Positions 1-11,071 of a stretch of 64,000 bases of DNA are shown in pieces. A program made the position numbers and the translations under genes. The notes beneath the pieces are model-generated. The model worked only from the letters and a program-made list of their open reading frames with translations, did not search any database and was not told where the DNA came from. Each line of letters starts with the position of its first letter. Position 1 is the first letter of the stretch. The stretch comes from Podarcis raffonei (taxonomy: Eukaryota > Chordata > Lepidosauria > Squamata > Lacertidae): contig NC_070613.1 in assembly GCF_027172205.1 (NCBI RefSeq), positions 26,748,001 to 26,812,000 on the forward strand. The letters are read 5' to 3'.

Positions 1-1690
1 AGGGGAAGGCAACAGCAAGGTTAGCACCACATGGGTTCAGCAACAGGAGTGTCGCCAGGCAATCTGACGCATTTGCTGGTGCATCCACACAGCCCCAACC
101 TCACCGCCAGCCTGGCTATACGCTACCAGACACCCCACTATAACTGTGATAAATCTGGTTGCTATTTCCTGTACTTAGCACTCTTATGACTTGGCTGCCA
201 GTAAATATTTATTAATATTCATACCTGACTGCACTTTTTATTTCTGACTGGGGCTTATGCATGGAGAAGGGGATTTGTTTCCACAATACATTTCATTGAG
301 GATAAAATAAAGGAACTGGAATAGTATATGTGATATTTTATTGTGTAAATCCTTAGCTTCTAGTATCAATCATATCAGCTTTAAATTAAAAAGTTCCAGA
401 GAACTGTTAAACCTGAAAATAAGCTTGCTTTGGAGGGCAAGGTAATCTTTGATCGCTCCAGTGTTCCCTCTGACATTCTGCATTTAATTTAGTGCGGATA
501 AATGAAATTTTTGCCGAGCTGCATATTTCAACAACACGATTTTTCCTGAATTTTTAGGGCAAATTATTTTGTGATAAAGTGTTTGTAGGAAGCAACATAT
601 CACTGTGAAGGAGATCCCGATATGGTCAGGATTTATTATTAAAAGGCCAGTATGAGACCTTTTAAAGATGCTGAAAGGGCTGGAGGCAGAATGATGTCCC
701 CCTTGCTTTCTGTTCTCAGTTAAAAGTTTGTTTGCCAATGCTGAAATAACCCCTCAAAGCATGAGGCCTGGGGCAATGGCACACCCATTGCTTTGCGAAA
801 TCCATCACTTTTGCTGAATGTATGCTGTTCTGTTCCATTTGGAACGGTTTTGTGTGTTTCATGATTCTGTAACCTGCCCTGGAATCTTGTGGTGAAGGGT
901 AGGTAAAAAAAAATACTACAAATAAATAATACTTAAATGCAACTGAAATTTATTATCTAGAAGTCTGACAGATTATAGCAAGAATAGTGATGAATGATAT
1001 ACTCTAAGACAAATGCCAACAGGATTCTCTATGAAAGCAAATTACGTATTTCCAAGTTCATTTTCAAGATCAGGAGCATCAATGAGTCAGAAGAGGAGGG
1101 AATAGAAAAATCTTCATTTGGTCTATATTGCCGGATATCTGCAAAACCATCTCGCAGAGACAATGCAGAAGTCAGAAAAACTCATGGTCTGTGCAAAAGG
1201 CACGCTGCCTAATCTCAAGATACCAGATGTGCTTTCAATTCATCAAAACCATGGCAAATTGACTCTCTGACAAAACAACAAGTGCAGATGTGTTCTTAAT
1301 CGCCCAAGACTGGCTTGTCTTCAATCATCCAGCATGGATTCTGCATGGATTCCACACTAACTTTATCTCTTCAGCAAAGACAGCAGCAGGGCATTTTTCA
1401 TAGGTTCAAGGTGTGTAGCTTGGGATTTGTTTAGATTCCAGTTCCTTTGATCTTCCAGCTGCTCCCTGTTCCTTTACTGAATCTCCACAAATTTTCTTTA
1501 CATACCTGTTTTCACTGTGGAGACTTACTGGCATGAGAAATTTCTCTGTGTGGATCTCCCTCACAGAACATATTGAGCCTGTACGTTGGAACAAACAACA
1601 TCAATTAGCTGTGTGGTCCATGTTTTAACAATTTTCTTTCACTGTTGTGTATTTCCTTTTACAAAATAAGTTAATTTTACAGTTATTGCT
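1..1690. other. Intergenic DNA, no gene recognised
   Basis: AT-rich sequence with no frame that looks like a conserved protein. The open frames here are short and lack family resemblance. The only recognisable item is a LINE-type 3' tail near 868-935. It lies distal to the 3' end of MTERF1. Confidence 0.6.
868..935 (+). repeat. LINE 3' tail (L2/CR1-like)
   Basis: The stretch reads TGTAACCTGCCCTGGAATC, then a GGTGAAGGGTAGGTAA block, then an A/T-rich tail. The same tail occurs at 58997-59075 and, inverted, at 58768-58833, so it is a dispersed 3' end. Class assignment is by general resemblance only. Confidence 0.5.
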
Positions 1691-1699
1691 GTTTTTACT

Positions 1700-2175
1700 T
1701 AATAATAATAATAATATTTTATTTGTATCCCGCCCTCCCCGGCTGAGACCAGGCTCAGAGCGGCTAACATCATAAAAACAACACAATATGCATAAAAACA
1801 GGCATCAATTAATTAAAATACATCTTAAAATTAATTCAGACAAGTTAAAATCTGGGCAGGTGGCAATTATCAGGTTGGAAATGAGAGTGGTTAATACTTG
1901 CCAGGACCAACTGTTTCCACTGATCAGACAAGGACCTGTGAGCAGGTTGGGGGCCTCCTTCTGGCTTGTTTTATACAAAGGAAAGTAAGTCAAACTGCAT
2001 CCTGCCCAAGGGCCTGGCGGAACAGCTCTGTCTTGCAGGTCCTGAGGAAAGATGTCAAATCCCGCAGGGCCCTGGTCTCTTGTGGGAGAGTGTTCCACCA
2101 GGCCGGGGCCATGGCTGAAAAGGCCCTGGCTCTAGTCGAGGCCAGTCTAATTTCCCTGGGGCCCTAAAAATAACA
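1700..2175 (-). mobile_element. L2-like LINE 3' fragment (minus)
   Basis: Reading the minus strand, a degraded C-terminal reverse transcriptase region leads into the 3' motif GAGGGCGGGATACAAATA and ends in an (ATT)n tail, seen on the plus strand as AATAATAATAAT near 1700. The same 3' architecture occurs at 26262-26970 and 31048-31556. This copy is more diverged, with a different middle section. Sequence up to about 2470 is GC-richer and may belong to it or to another element. Confidence 0.65.
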
Positions 2176-3730
2176 GCACTGACAAAGGACATGTTGGGGA
2201 CTAGCAAGATGTTGACAAGGGTGCACTGGGGGGAAGGGACTGAAGTCTGACTCAGTAGAGGGGATAAGTGGTTTGTGGGGACCTGTACCAGCCAGGAGGC
2301 AAGAATCAGAGGTATGGGATGCTTCAGAGCTGGTGGAAGAGGCACACCAGGCAAATGAAGGGCCGAGTGCTTCCTCACCCTCTCCTGAACCACTATCTCC
2401 CAGAACCAGGAGAGAATTGAAGAGGATGGAGCAGAGGCATTTCCCACAAGGACATTGTCTCAGGCTGAGTGTATGCAGGCCTTTGGGGGAATGTACCTAA
2501 ACTGGTGGAGGGGAAGTGGTCCCGTTGCTGCAACAGCCCCATAATTGAATACCTGGGAATACCTGCCTAGATGCTACACAGGTGTGTGTAAGTATTCAGA
2601 GCTGTAGAAGTGGCTGTAAATGTTATCTTTGACAATTAAGACTACAGTACAACTCCCATCAGTCCCAGCCAGGAAAGTATTTTTTTTAATTTATTTTTTT
2701 TACAGTAACTGGGCAAGTTTCCTGGTTAGGGAGATTGGATGTCCAGAATGGTCAAGAGAATATTTGCTTGCAGCCAAACTAAGTATGCAGAGATTTCTGA
2801 AATGCAATTCGGTTCAGAAATAGAGGAGTGATAGAGAAGTATCCCCCACCCCTGCTCTGCTGTGATTCGGAGGAAAGCTGGGGTAGAAAATTTTCTGTGG
2901 AAAACATTCCATTTTCAGATATAAATCACCCTAATTAGCATAGGACAAGTTTCCAGAAAAGTTAGCAATTCAAAATTTTCAAGAAAACTACCACCACTTA
3001 GGCATCACTTCTTCCAACTCTTCTCAGCCAGGAATTGTCCAAACTGCCAGCACAGCAAGCGCTTTCAACTAACAAATTTACTTCTTCCATCTACTGGAAG
3101 CTCTAGAAATGCAAACTTTATAAAATGTGTCAGCAGTGAATTCCATGATGGCAAAAACAAAATAGTTAGAGGGCTTTTTATATAGCTATAGCTATGGCAA
3201 TTCCAACCGGTGGCAGATGTCCTTGTCTCATGACTCTTCCAAGTGGGTTTTTTAAAAAAAATATTATTTTTAAGGAACATATGGTGCATACCACAAAATA
3301 AATGTGTGTGTGGGGTTTTCCTAGGGGGAGGTGAAAGCCTCCAGTGGTTTGATTATTACAAAGACTACCAAAAAATAAGTTTTACCTTTGTTAGAGGGGG
3401 GCAACCCTGTGCAAACCTTTGTTAGGCTCGAAGCTGTGTTTTGTGTTGTCTCCTTCCATCACCTCAGAAACAAACATGAATAATTAGCATACTTAAAAGA
3501 GAGACCATATGCCCAGGATCCCTGCTCTTGGCTTTCAGCTTCATAGCTCCAGCTCTTAACATTGGTCAGTCCTCTGAGGCACTAGCAATTGGATATAATC
3601 CCCTTCTGTGTGTTCCTTGTTGCCGCCAATATCTCCGCTCCCTATAGAACCTTCACAGTTCATTTCCTTCTGGCAAAAGCGGTTCACATTTATTGCTTCT
3701 GTAGCTCTGTAGTCCTTATTTAGGAACAGA
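2176..3730. other. Intergenic, nothing recognised
   Basis: The first 300 bases are GC-richer than their surroundings and may be the edge of an unrecognised repeat. The rest is ordinary AT-rich intergenic sequence without a convincing coding frame, RNA gene or tandem array. Confidence 0.5.
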
Positions 3731-3734
3731 GGAA

Positions 3735-3803
3735 AATAAGAAACTGCCAGTCCTGGGAACATCTGCATGTAAAGCAGATGCCCTACCAATGAACTATGGT
3801 CTT
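3735..3803 (-). repeat. tRNA-derived SINE head (minus)
   Basis: The minus strand reads CATTGGTAGGGCATCTGC, then TTTACATGCAGA and TTCCCAGGAC. This is a degenerate Pol III A box and B box layout as in tRNA-derived SINEs, and resembles the head at 9938-10105. It is a truncated old copy. Confidence 0.45.
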
Positions 3804-4112
3804 TCCTCAAAATTACAGGAAGCCTTAAATAAAAGACTTATGTGCCGCTTTTGAGAATAAACTCTTTCAAAATGGCATGCCATAAAACACTTAAACACAG
3901 CTCTGTTTGTACTTCCCTGTTTAGTGTGCCCTTGGTGGCACACTCAGGTTTGCCTGATGTTTGAAATGGTCCCAGAGCAGCAGTCTAAGAGCTGTAATAA
4001 AGTAGTACTAGTCTAGAACTATCCAATGCCTACAATAGCCCTGTGGTTACACTTCCATGCAGAGGGCAGGAAAAGTGGGCAGTCATGTGCTCCCTAACAG
4101 CTCGACATTAAA

Positions 4113-4190
4113 GGTTGCGATGACCTGGGAGTAAGCCCTACTGAACACTTGCTCACTTCTGAATTAAGAATGAATAGATTTGTGCTGGGT
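4113..4190. repeat. Short palindromic repeat copy (diverged)
   Basis: It contains the family core GGGAGTAAGCCCTACTGAAC and a degenerate TGCAATCC-like left end. The family consensus is a roughly 85-bp quasi-palindrome with TGCAATCCTATGCA-type ends (clearer copies at 42836-42925 and 62871-62960). Confidence 0.5.
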
Positions 4191-4513
4191 TCAGCTGTAA
4201 CACAAAACCATTTGTTTAGCTAACCACACTTTGTTTTAATGTCTGACCCGCCCCTGAGCCAGCACAGAAATTGTGGTTTGATGGGAACAAAATAGGAACA
4301 GAAACCACAGCTTGAAGCTGTTTTACATAACACTGTACCAAATGAGGTTTGCCATTTTGTCTCAACTCATAGGCCACTGACAATCCAGATAGGTCCTTTG
4401 TACCATGGAAATGGGAATCAACTTATGAAGCAAAGCGCTGGGCAGATAGAAAACAAAGATATACGACTCCAAACCATAGTTTTCCTGTTGTACGTCTGTA
4501 ACTTATATTAGTA

Positions 4514-4739
4514 CAGTGGTACCTCGGGTTACATATGCTTCAGGTTACAGACTCCGCTAACCCAGAAATATTACCTCGGGTTAAGAACTTTGCTTGAGGA
4601 TGAGAACAGAAATCGTGCAGCAGCGGCGCAGCGGCAGTAGGAGGCCCCATTAGCTAAAGAGGTGCTTCAGGTTAAGAACAGTTTCAGCTTAAGAACAGAC
4701 CTCCAAAACGAATTAAGTTCTTAACCCGAGGTACCACTG
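4514..4739. mobile_element. Tc1/mariner-like MITE
   Basis: The ends are inverted repeats, CAGTGGTACCTCGGGTTA on the left and TTAACCCGAGGTACCACTG on the right. Internal subrepeats of the type TTCAGGTTAAGAACAG recur. The left flank is TA while the right flank is TC, so the TA target duplication is half lost. There is no transposase frame. It lies in the 3' flank of MTERF1. Confidence 0.85.
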
Positions 4740-4741
4740 TC

Positions 4742-6310
4742 AGGGAACTGGAGTCAGAGAAGGAGGAGAGAATGGGAACTTACCAGGATAAGGTCCCTTT
4801 AATAAGCAGCTGTTCATCTTCGGACGAGAGATGCCTGACAACCACTGTACAAACCATGGTTTTAGGGTACAGCTCAACCCATCCAAGGAACTTTCTACAC
4901 ATAAATTGTCTTCTAAGCAACTGAAATACAAGTTGTTGTCTTTTTAAAAAAAAAAGCATTGTGAATACATAAATGTATTTAAAATACCAATACACATTGC
5001 TTTGCAGTTCCTATAATTATCACACAACAATCACTAAGTCAACATTTACATCACTCAAGAATTTGACTCGCCATCTCCTTTGAAGTCCTCTAAATGTAGA
5101 ATCCATGTTTTACAGATTAAGTTTTTTTAAAAAAAAAAACTTCACATGACAAATTTCTCATAAGCAAGCAACTCCCGTGCAGAGAAAGAAAACTATGTAC
5201 ATTTTTTTCTAAGGAAAAAACAGTATGAGGACCTCTCTAAGGATTCCAGGGGAGAAGAGTGTCTAAGATTAGCTCACTATGATTTGTCTGATGCATCCTG
5301 TTTCAAACAAACTTCTGTTTCTTCAAGGATACAATATGAGTTCTAATCACCCACAGGAATATAATTGCTTAGAATTTATAGTCAAAAGGGTTGTTTAAAA
5401 AAAGCTTAATAGATTATTTTTTACCACTAAAGGCCAACACATATTATTCCTGACTGTTTTTGCAGCATGGTGCATACTTCATACATACCAGTAATTAGTA
5501 CCAGTAAATTGTAGGGTGAATTATTCCCCAAAGACTTCCATCCTTTCATCTTGTGGATGTTTTAACCACAAGAGAGCTTGCCCTTTCTAGCTGTCAATTA
5601 GTCATATATATTTTTTCCACTTGATAGCTATTGCCACCATATATCATCTTCATTTTAACATCCATAGTAACTGTCAAAAGAAGTTCTGGGTTCAACTGAT
5701 AAAATTCTTCATGGAAATTTCAGTTAATGGGTGGGCTGAATGTAAAGTTGTTGTTTTTTAAATTATTTAATTAAATCATGCTCCTCCCTTATAAATTACG
5801 TTCCCCCCAAAGACTCTTTTTATCGTCCCATTGATTTATTATTTTAATTCACTCTAAATACCAAAAAGAAAATAGCTGCTATTCTGCCTACCATGTTTCA
5901 GTTTCATTTTTGTTCCGTATAAAAATTTACAGTTCCTTAAGTGGCCATCAAAGGCAAGGGGGGTGGGGGGTGGAATTACATAGAAAAGCAACATTCATTT
6001 TAAGTTTAACCTGAGCCAAGAAATACATAGGTAACTTAATACAATGCTCCATTTAAAAGAGCAGGAAAGAAGCACAATAAATAGTAAAACATACATTCAG
6101 CAAAATCAAGTAATAGTGCTTCATTGCTACTGCATCATTTCAGCTATCAGGTTAGAAGACTCCATGTTTAAATAAATCAATGTAGAAATGTAGCATATCA
6201 GGGAGCATATGTAAAGATATTCCTAGATTTGAAGCGCATCCATTCACCAGATCCTATTAAAACCAACACTTTTGAAAAAAGTGCTGCAAGGCTAAATTAT
6301 TTTTAACCTC
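4742..6310. other. Intergenic / distal 3' flank of MTERF1
   Basis: AT-rich sequence without a supported coding frame. It lies downstream of MTERF1 on the minus strand and could hold an extended 3' UTR, but the nearer AATAAA signals make that unnecessary. No repeat family was recognised in it. Confidence 0.5.
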
Positions 6311-6379
6311 AATACCATTTATTTATTTCTTCCGTTTTGCTTTCTGTTTCTTTGGTCACATAAGGCAATTAAAAAAATA

Positions 6380-6385
6380 TTTATT
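6380..6385 (-). terminator. MTERF1: Candidate poly(A) signal of MTERF1
   Basis: AATAAA on the minus strand about 165 bases beyond the MTERF1 stop codon. Two further AATAAA motifs follow at 6318-6327. Which one is used cannot be told from sequence. Confidence 0.45.
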
Positions 6386-6547
6386 ACGTACATTGTACAG
6401 GCAGCAACCATTTTGCACCTGGGTGCAATTTCTGGCCCCTACATGGGTTGGTGGAGCATGCATAAGTCCATTTGCCTCCATTAACCCCCCACACCCCCGT
6501 TTGCCCTCTTCTGGGTCCCAAAAGACCCATGCATTGGTGTTCACGCA

Positions 6548-7723
6548 TCAATTAGAGCCGTGCAAAATTGTTGCTGCCTGTAACTTTTCCAATTTTGCTT
6601 CAAATCGTTGTTTACTTAACGCAAGAATTCCAATCCCATGGATTTGAAAGTTATAGCCTAGCTTTCCCAGCTCATCAATACGGTTACTTATAGTTTTGAT
6701 GCTTTTGTCCAGAACTAGAGGACTTTTCAGTATTAGATTAATGTTAATATTTGCCTGCAAGAGACAATCTATTTTATCATTCAGGTTCTGTGGAGAAAGG
6801 TATAGAATGCGAAGGTGCTTAAGGACAAACATATCTGCCTCTATTTCAGTGCACCCATGAGACATCAGTTTCTCTTTCACATTTGCAAGTGTCTTTTTTA
6901 GGTATTCATTAGAGAGATCCAGAACATCACCTCCTTGCCCATGCAACAGCGTTAGAAATTCCTTATTGCTCAGACGTAAAGATGACTGCAGAAACTGAAC
7001 GTTTGCTTTCACTTGCTTGCTGCTCCGTAAGAGGATAAAGACATTTTTAGAAATTATCTGTTTTACAAAGTCATCTGGCTTTTCTCCACCTAGATCTAAA
7101 TAGATGTCATTCAAGAGGCTTATCATTTGTTTATTGAGCTCTATACTGTTAGAAAACACCCTTGGAACTCTGGTCAGCATGTTGCCAAGATCCTTAGAAG
7201 TCAGCCCAATAGAACAAAATAAGGTAATGTTCTTCTGCATGTTTTCATTATTCCCAGAACGAAAAAAGGATTCAGGGGAACGTTTCAGGATTGTTACAAT
7301 TTCCATGTCGGTCATCAAAATGCTTCGCCAAATTTCCCAGCGTTCTTTCAGAGACTGGTGTGAGCGAGTGATGGCACGTGGATAACGTGAGATTATACTG
7401 GCAATGGCTTCTCTGTTAGCCCCTTTTCCTTGCAAAAAAATCTTCAGGCCCTCTTCATTGGTGATCTGCCTCTTGAGAACACCAGGCTGTCGTTTTCTTA
7501 CCATTTTGACATCCACGCCCATACCAGCCAGATTTTTCACTAAAATGTTGTTCTCCTTGTCCAATTCATCACTGGAGCTATCAATCTTAAGGCAAAGAAA
7601 CCTAGTGGAATCCCCTCTGAATATAATGTCTGTAGACAACTTGATAAGCCAAGGTAAATTCATGTTGAAAAGCAGTTTATTGTTCATGTTCACCAGCCCT
7701 CTCATTGTGATGCTAACCAGGCA
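6548..7723 (-). CDS. MTERF1: MTERF1, mitochondrial transcription termination factor 1 (main coding exon)
   Basis: MTERF1 is a mitochondrial matrix protein that binds the tRNA-Leu(UUR) terminator and bends and unwinds DNA with base flipping. The frame aligns without gaps to human MTERF1 over the DNA-binding helical repeats (blocks GVDVKMVRKRQPGV, IASIISRYPRAITR, RSPESFFRS, EAKLEKL). The open frame runs up to 7837, but homology begins near VSITMRGL. A TTTGCAG acceptor sits just upstream of 7723, so I end the exon there. An internal ATG at 7705-7703 would give 385 residues. Spliced to the candidate exon at 10945-10953 the product is 394 residues, close to the human 399. The N-terminus is basic and hydrophobic, fitting a mitochondrial presequence. 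The human base-flipping residues Arg162, Phe243 and Tyr288 are kept. Arg251 is Gln and Arg350 is Leu. Identity is near certain; the exact start is inferred. Confidence 0.95.
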   Translation of the reverse strand, partial: CLVSITMRGLVNMNNKLLFNMNLPWLIKLSTDIIFRGDSTRFLCLKIDSSSDELDKENNILVKNLAGMGVDVKMVRKRQPGVLKRQITNEEGLKIFLQGKGANREAIASIISRYPRAITRSHQSLKERWEIWRSILMTDMEIVTILKRSPESFFRSGNNENMQKNITLFCSIGLTSKDLGNMLTRVPRVFSNSIELNKQMISLLNDIYLDLGGEKPDDFVKQIISKNVFILLRSSKQVKANVQFLQSSLRLSNKEFLTLLHGQGGDVLDLSNEYLKKTLANVKEKLMSHGCTEIEADMFVLKHLRILYLSPQNLNDKIDCLLQANININLILKSPLVLDKSIKTISNRIDELGKLGYNFQIHGIGILALSKQRFEAKLEKLQAATILHGSN

Positions 7724-8469
7724 CTGCAAATCTCTGAATAAAATTGTACTTCCAGTCAGTTCAGGATCTTTAAGTAAGAGACAAGGAGAGAGAATTATAA
7801 TAAACTGTAAGGAAGCATTCATGAACAACCTGTTCATAACTTAATTTGTTTAACACATTTTAAAAGATTCATATTCATTGTGAGAATGAATTAAATGTTA
7901 GCAATCCCCTTCTAGATGGGTTATTATTATTTGTGTGGAGTGCCTATTGTATGGGTTAGAAACATCTGAGAACACTCCTTGGTGGAATGAAGGAGTACCA
8001 GAGAGGGATGCATGAAATTCCACCCATCAATTTGCATTTCTTAGTACAGAAAGTATTGATCTGATGTATAGAGATCTCTCCTATTCTGATTAATTCAAGA
8101 GGGTTCTAGAAGGCTTTTTTCTATGTGAAAAAAGAGGCAGGTTTTTGTTTGGGTTATATTCCTTCTGGGAAGCTGAGTACAGCTGGTTTAAACTGGTTGT
8201 TATCTTTCTGTCAAGGTTGTGCTGACTATAATAGTAAGACCAGGAGCCTGGGTCACACTCATATTCTCTTTCTGTCCCTTTGTTCTGGTGTTCTGTATGC
8301 TATAGTGTTAAGGCTTAGTCTTATAAGCTTATAAGTTTTATTGTAAGTGCTACAGCTGGATTCTTTTTATGGACTGTGCCAATCCTGAATGTATTGGGTT
8401 TGTGACCATTATGCTCATTTGCCTTCAGTAGCAGGTAAAGCTACTGCCTGTGGTCTATTTTTTGGAATC

Positions 8470-8894
8470 TCTGCTAAGTGTTTAAGTTTTTTCCTCCCCA
8501 GTGGAAGAAGCTGGGCGACACCTTGTCTCCCCACCGTCAGCCTCCAAACCAGGTCGGGGAACAGCGGGATGGCGGTGCTCCGCCTCCCCGCTGTCCCCCG
8601 AGCTTGTGGGGCTGCCCGATATCTGCACGAAGCCCGGGGCACGCTGTGAAGCACGCCCCAGGCTTCGGGATGCAGGCTGCTATCCGCAAGCCTTGGGAGC
8701 CCGACGGGAACTCCCGCGGAGCTCCCAAGGCTTGCGGATAGCTGCCTGGAGAGCGAGAGGGGTCCGTGCGCACCGACCCCTCTCGCTCTCCAGGCTTCAG
8801 CGAAAGCCTGCATTCGCCCCATAGGACGCACACACATTTCCCCTTCATTTTTGGAGGGGAAAATGTGCATCCTATAGGGCGAAAAATACGGTAC
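8470..8894. mobile_element. GC-rich hairpin-packed repeat, likely non-autonomous DNA transposon end
   Basis: A block of high GC and CpG in AT-rich surroundings, made of nested inverted repeats. A 22-bp perfect pair lies at 8679-8700 and 8721-8742, extending to about 28 bp with one mismatch. A 19-bp perfect pair lies at 8746-8764 and 8775-8793 around a loop containing GTGCGCAC. An imperfect pair spans 8815-8881. It ends in GGGCGAAAAATACGGTA, which looks like a transposon terminus. I did not find the mirror terminus upstream, so this copy is truncated or the 5' boundary is missed. Open frames in it on both strands are by-products of its composition. Confidence 0.6.
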
Positions 8895-8922
8895 ATTCTC
8901 AATGCAGAGGATCCAGACTAAG

Positions 8923-8960
8923 GGCGCAGTCCTAACCCCATTACTAATGGGAATTCTTAG
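8923..8960. repeat. Partial palindromic repeat copy
   Basis: GCGCAGTCCTAACCCCATT followed by a short stretch resembles the left half of the short palindromic family. The right half is not recognisable. Confidence 0.3.
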
Positions 8961-9010
8961 TAAAATGGTTCAGATTTAAGTGTATATAAAATTGCAGCCA
9001 CAGAGTAATA

Positions 9011-9252
9011 CAGTGGAACCTTGGTTCTCAAACTTAATCCGTTCCAAGGGTCTGTTCAACTCCCAAAACCATTCAAAAACCAAGGTGCAGCTTCCGATTG
9101 GCTGCAGCAGCTTCCTGCACTCAAGTGGAAGATATGTAGGACATTCGGCTTCCAAAAAACGTTTGAAAATTGGAACACTTACTTCTAGGTTTTCGGCGTT
9201 CGGGAGCCAAAACGTACGAGTACCAAGGCATTCAAGAACAAAGGTATGAATG
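9011..9252. mobile_element. Tc1/mariner-like MITE (ACCTTGGTTCTC family), TA flanks
   Basis: It begins CAGTGGAACCTTGG and ends in a diverged GGTATGAATG, with TA on each side (9009-9010 and 9253-9254). Internal blocks CTTCCGATTGGCTGCAG and GGCGTTCGGGAGCCAAAACG recur at 43481-43694 and 59938-60163. It is non-coding; the open frames inside it on both strands are artefacts. Confidence 0.85.
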
Positions 9253-9937
9253 TATACAACATTAGTCGTGTTAAGAGTAAACCCACTGAAAACAATGGAC
9301 ATAAGTAACAAAGGGTCTACAGTATGATTCAGTTAGCGTAGGGTGCACGCACGCTAATGAAATACTTTTAAGAAAAAGCAGTTTCCCCTCTTTTGCATCC
9401 TCCCAAAATGTTCTGCTGTAGTTCACTGCAGATGCACAATTCACACCAGCAAAAAGGAGCCACAGAATTATACATGAGTACGTACCCCCACATTTGGATG
9501 CTGGGAAAGACTCTAGCCAACCGGTGTGGTGTCCTGACTGCTTGTCCCAATTGCATAGCACTCTCTGTTCATAATCAGGAGCTCACATGTTGGGCTTCAT
9601 TTTCACACAATACATACTTGCTGGAAGGTAAAATATATGATGTTGTGGGTGAGACTAAATGCATAGCCCTGATCCTCACACTATAGTATTAATTCTGTGG
9701 TGGTCATATCAGTAGACTGGTTTTTATAAAGTGTTATGCATTAAACTGAGTGGCTACCAGAAAGGAATGTTTTGTTGCGTTCTAAATTGTTGGCTTTGCA
9801 TGCTTTTATATTATGATATCACATTATAAATGTACTAGGTTACCAGTAATCAATAAGTTTAATTAATACTACTACTAATTGGCACTTTAAGTGCAAGACA
9901 AACAATATTCAGATACATTAAAATAAATTCCTTAAAT

Positions 9938-10105
9938 TGGAGCTTAGTGGTAGAGCACATGCTTTGGCACAAAAGGTCATGACTCCCTGCGTGTGGAAAC
10001 AGGGCTGCAAAAGATTTGCTGTGACTCTGGAGATGCTCTGCTGAATACTGTAATGAGCTAAATGACCAATGGTCCAACTCTGTATGACAGCTACCTTCCT
10101 AAACC
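9938..10105 (+). mobile_element. tRNA-derived SINE
   Basis: The head reads GAGCTTAGTGGTAGAGCAC (A box) followed by AAAGGTCATGACTCCC (B box). The body reads GCTAAATGACCAATGGTCC and then AACTCTGTATGACAGCTACC, typical of a widespread reptile tRNA-derived SINE. It is diverged, with no clear target duplication seen. Confidence 0.6.
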
Positions 10106-10944
10106 GCTTCCTCAGAGGAAAGGCATCATTCTCAAACACTGGATCTTCACCTCATTTACAGCCAGGTTCTGTACATGAGCGTGGCTGGGGATGGCAGGTG
10201 AGGGACAGGAGAGGCAGCCCCCTAAATCAAGTAAAGAAAGAAAAACATTTAACTGACCAATTGCATCGCAGTTAACTCAGTTTCTCCCCACCCCAGCATA
10301 ATACCTGCTCTCCCCTACAATAAATCCTGGCTACGCCCATGGATCTGTATACGTTAACTCAGAAATAAAACCCGGCTTTATTTGGTTACAATTTACAGTA
10401 CAAAGAGGCAACAGCAGATTTGGGGGCGCGGGGGTGAAGCCGCGGGCGTGCACAGACATATTCCCTCCAAAAAACAGCTTGCCTCTCAGCCCATTGCTAA
10501 GACCCTGGGGTGACTTGTAAGAAAGGCATTTTTTCCACAAACAAACGGGAAAATGGGGGTTTCACTTTTGAGTAGACATGAATGTGCAGGACTGCGCTGT
10601 CGCGGCGAAATCGGAAACAGGAAAACAAGCCTGAGCCCTAGGTTTGCTTAATGAAATATCAGCTCCCTCGAAATCAACAGCATTTTAATTTACGGCACGG
10701 ATGGGAGTTTTAGTTTCCTTCAAAAATCTAGCATGAAATACACATTGCCCCTGAAGCGAACCTCCTTTTCTCTTCTTCCCCTCTGCCACCGCCTTCCCTA
10801 TTTACTAGCCTCAGCTTTGCTAGCCTTGAGCCGCTAAAATCCTGCTTCCCAAAATTTAATCTTCGCGTTCTATGTCTGAGAAACTTTTAAAGGCGTTACA
10901 GACAATGCACAAGAGCGGGTTGCAGATAGCAGCGTGTTGCTCAC

Positions 10945-10953
10945 CGCTGGCAT
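10945..10953 (-). CDS. MTERF1: Candidate MTERF1 first coding exon (ATG CCA GCG)
   Basis: On the minus strand ATGCCAGCG is followed by a good donor, GTGAGC. Joining it to the acceptor at 7723/7724 gives MPACLVSITMRGL, in frame with the MTERF1 exon and bringing the length to 394 residues. It lies in a CpG-enriched patch that would suit a promoter. The ATG context is weak (C at -3), and the downstream ATG at 7705 could serve instead. This is inference from splice-site logic and frame agreement only. Confidence 0.45.
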
Positions 10954-11071
10954 TTGTGCGCTTCCTTCCTTGGGGAGGCGTGGAAAGTTGCAAACGGAAA
11001 AAGCAGAAAGCGCCAAAGAGCACGCGCGTGCAGAAGGGGAAAAGCGCGATGGGTGTTTTACTTTTTTAGTG

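Larger units (their letters stand above)
7724..10944 (-). other. MTERF1: Probable MTERF1 intron 1
   Basis: If the first-exon call holds, this 3.2-kb interval is intronic. It contains the hairpin-rich repeat (8470-8894), a TA-flanked MITE (9011-9252) and a SINE (9938-10105). No other gene was seen. Confidence 0.45.

Noticed and set aside
2055-2447. 130-residue minus-strand frame
   Set aside because: Its lower-coordinate half is an off-frame reading of the L2-like LINE fragment and the rest is unrelated GC-rich sequence.
7104-7844. Plus-strand frames of 93 and 146 residues opposite MTERF1
   Set aside because: They are the antisense of the MTERF1 exon and carry no recognisable domain.
8415-8902. 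Long frames on both strands, 86 to 151 residues
   Set aside because: They come from the hairpin-rich GC repeat; inverted repeats naturally produce mirrored frames.
9938-10105. Possible tRNA gene
   Set aside because: A and B box resemblance is that of a SINE head. It lacks a foldable acceptor stem and continues into a SINE body.
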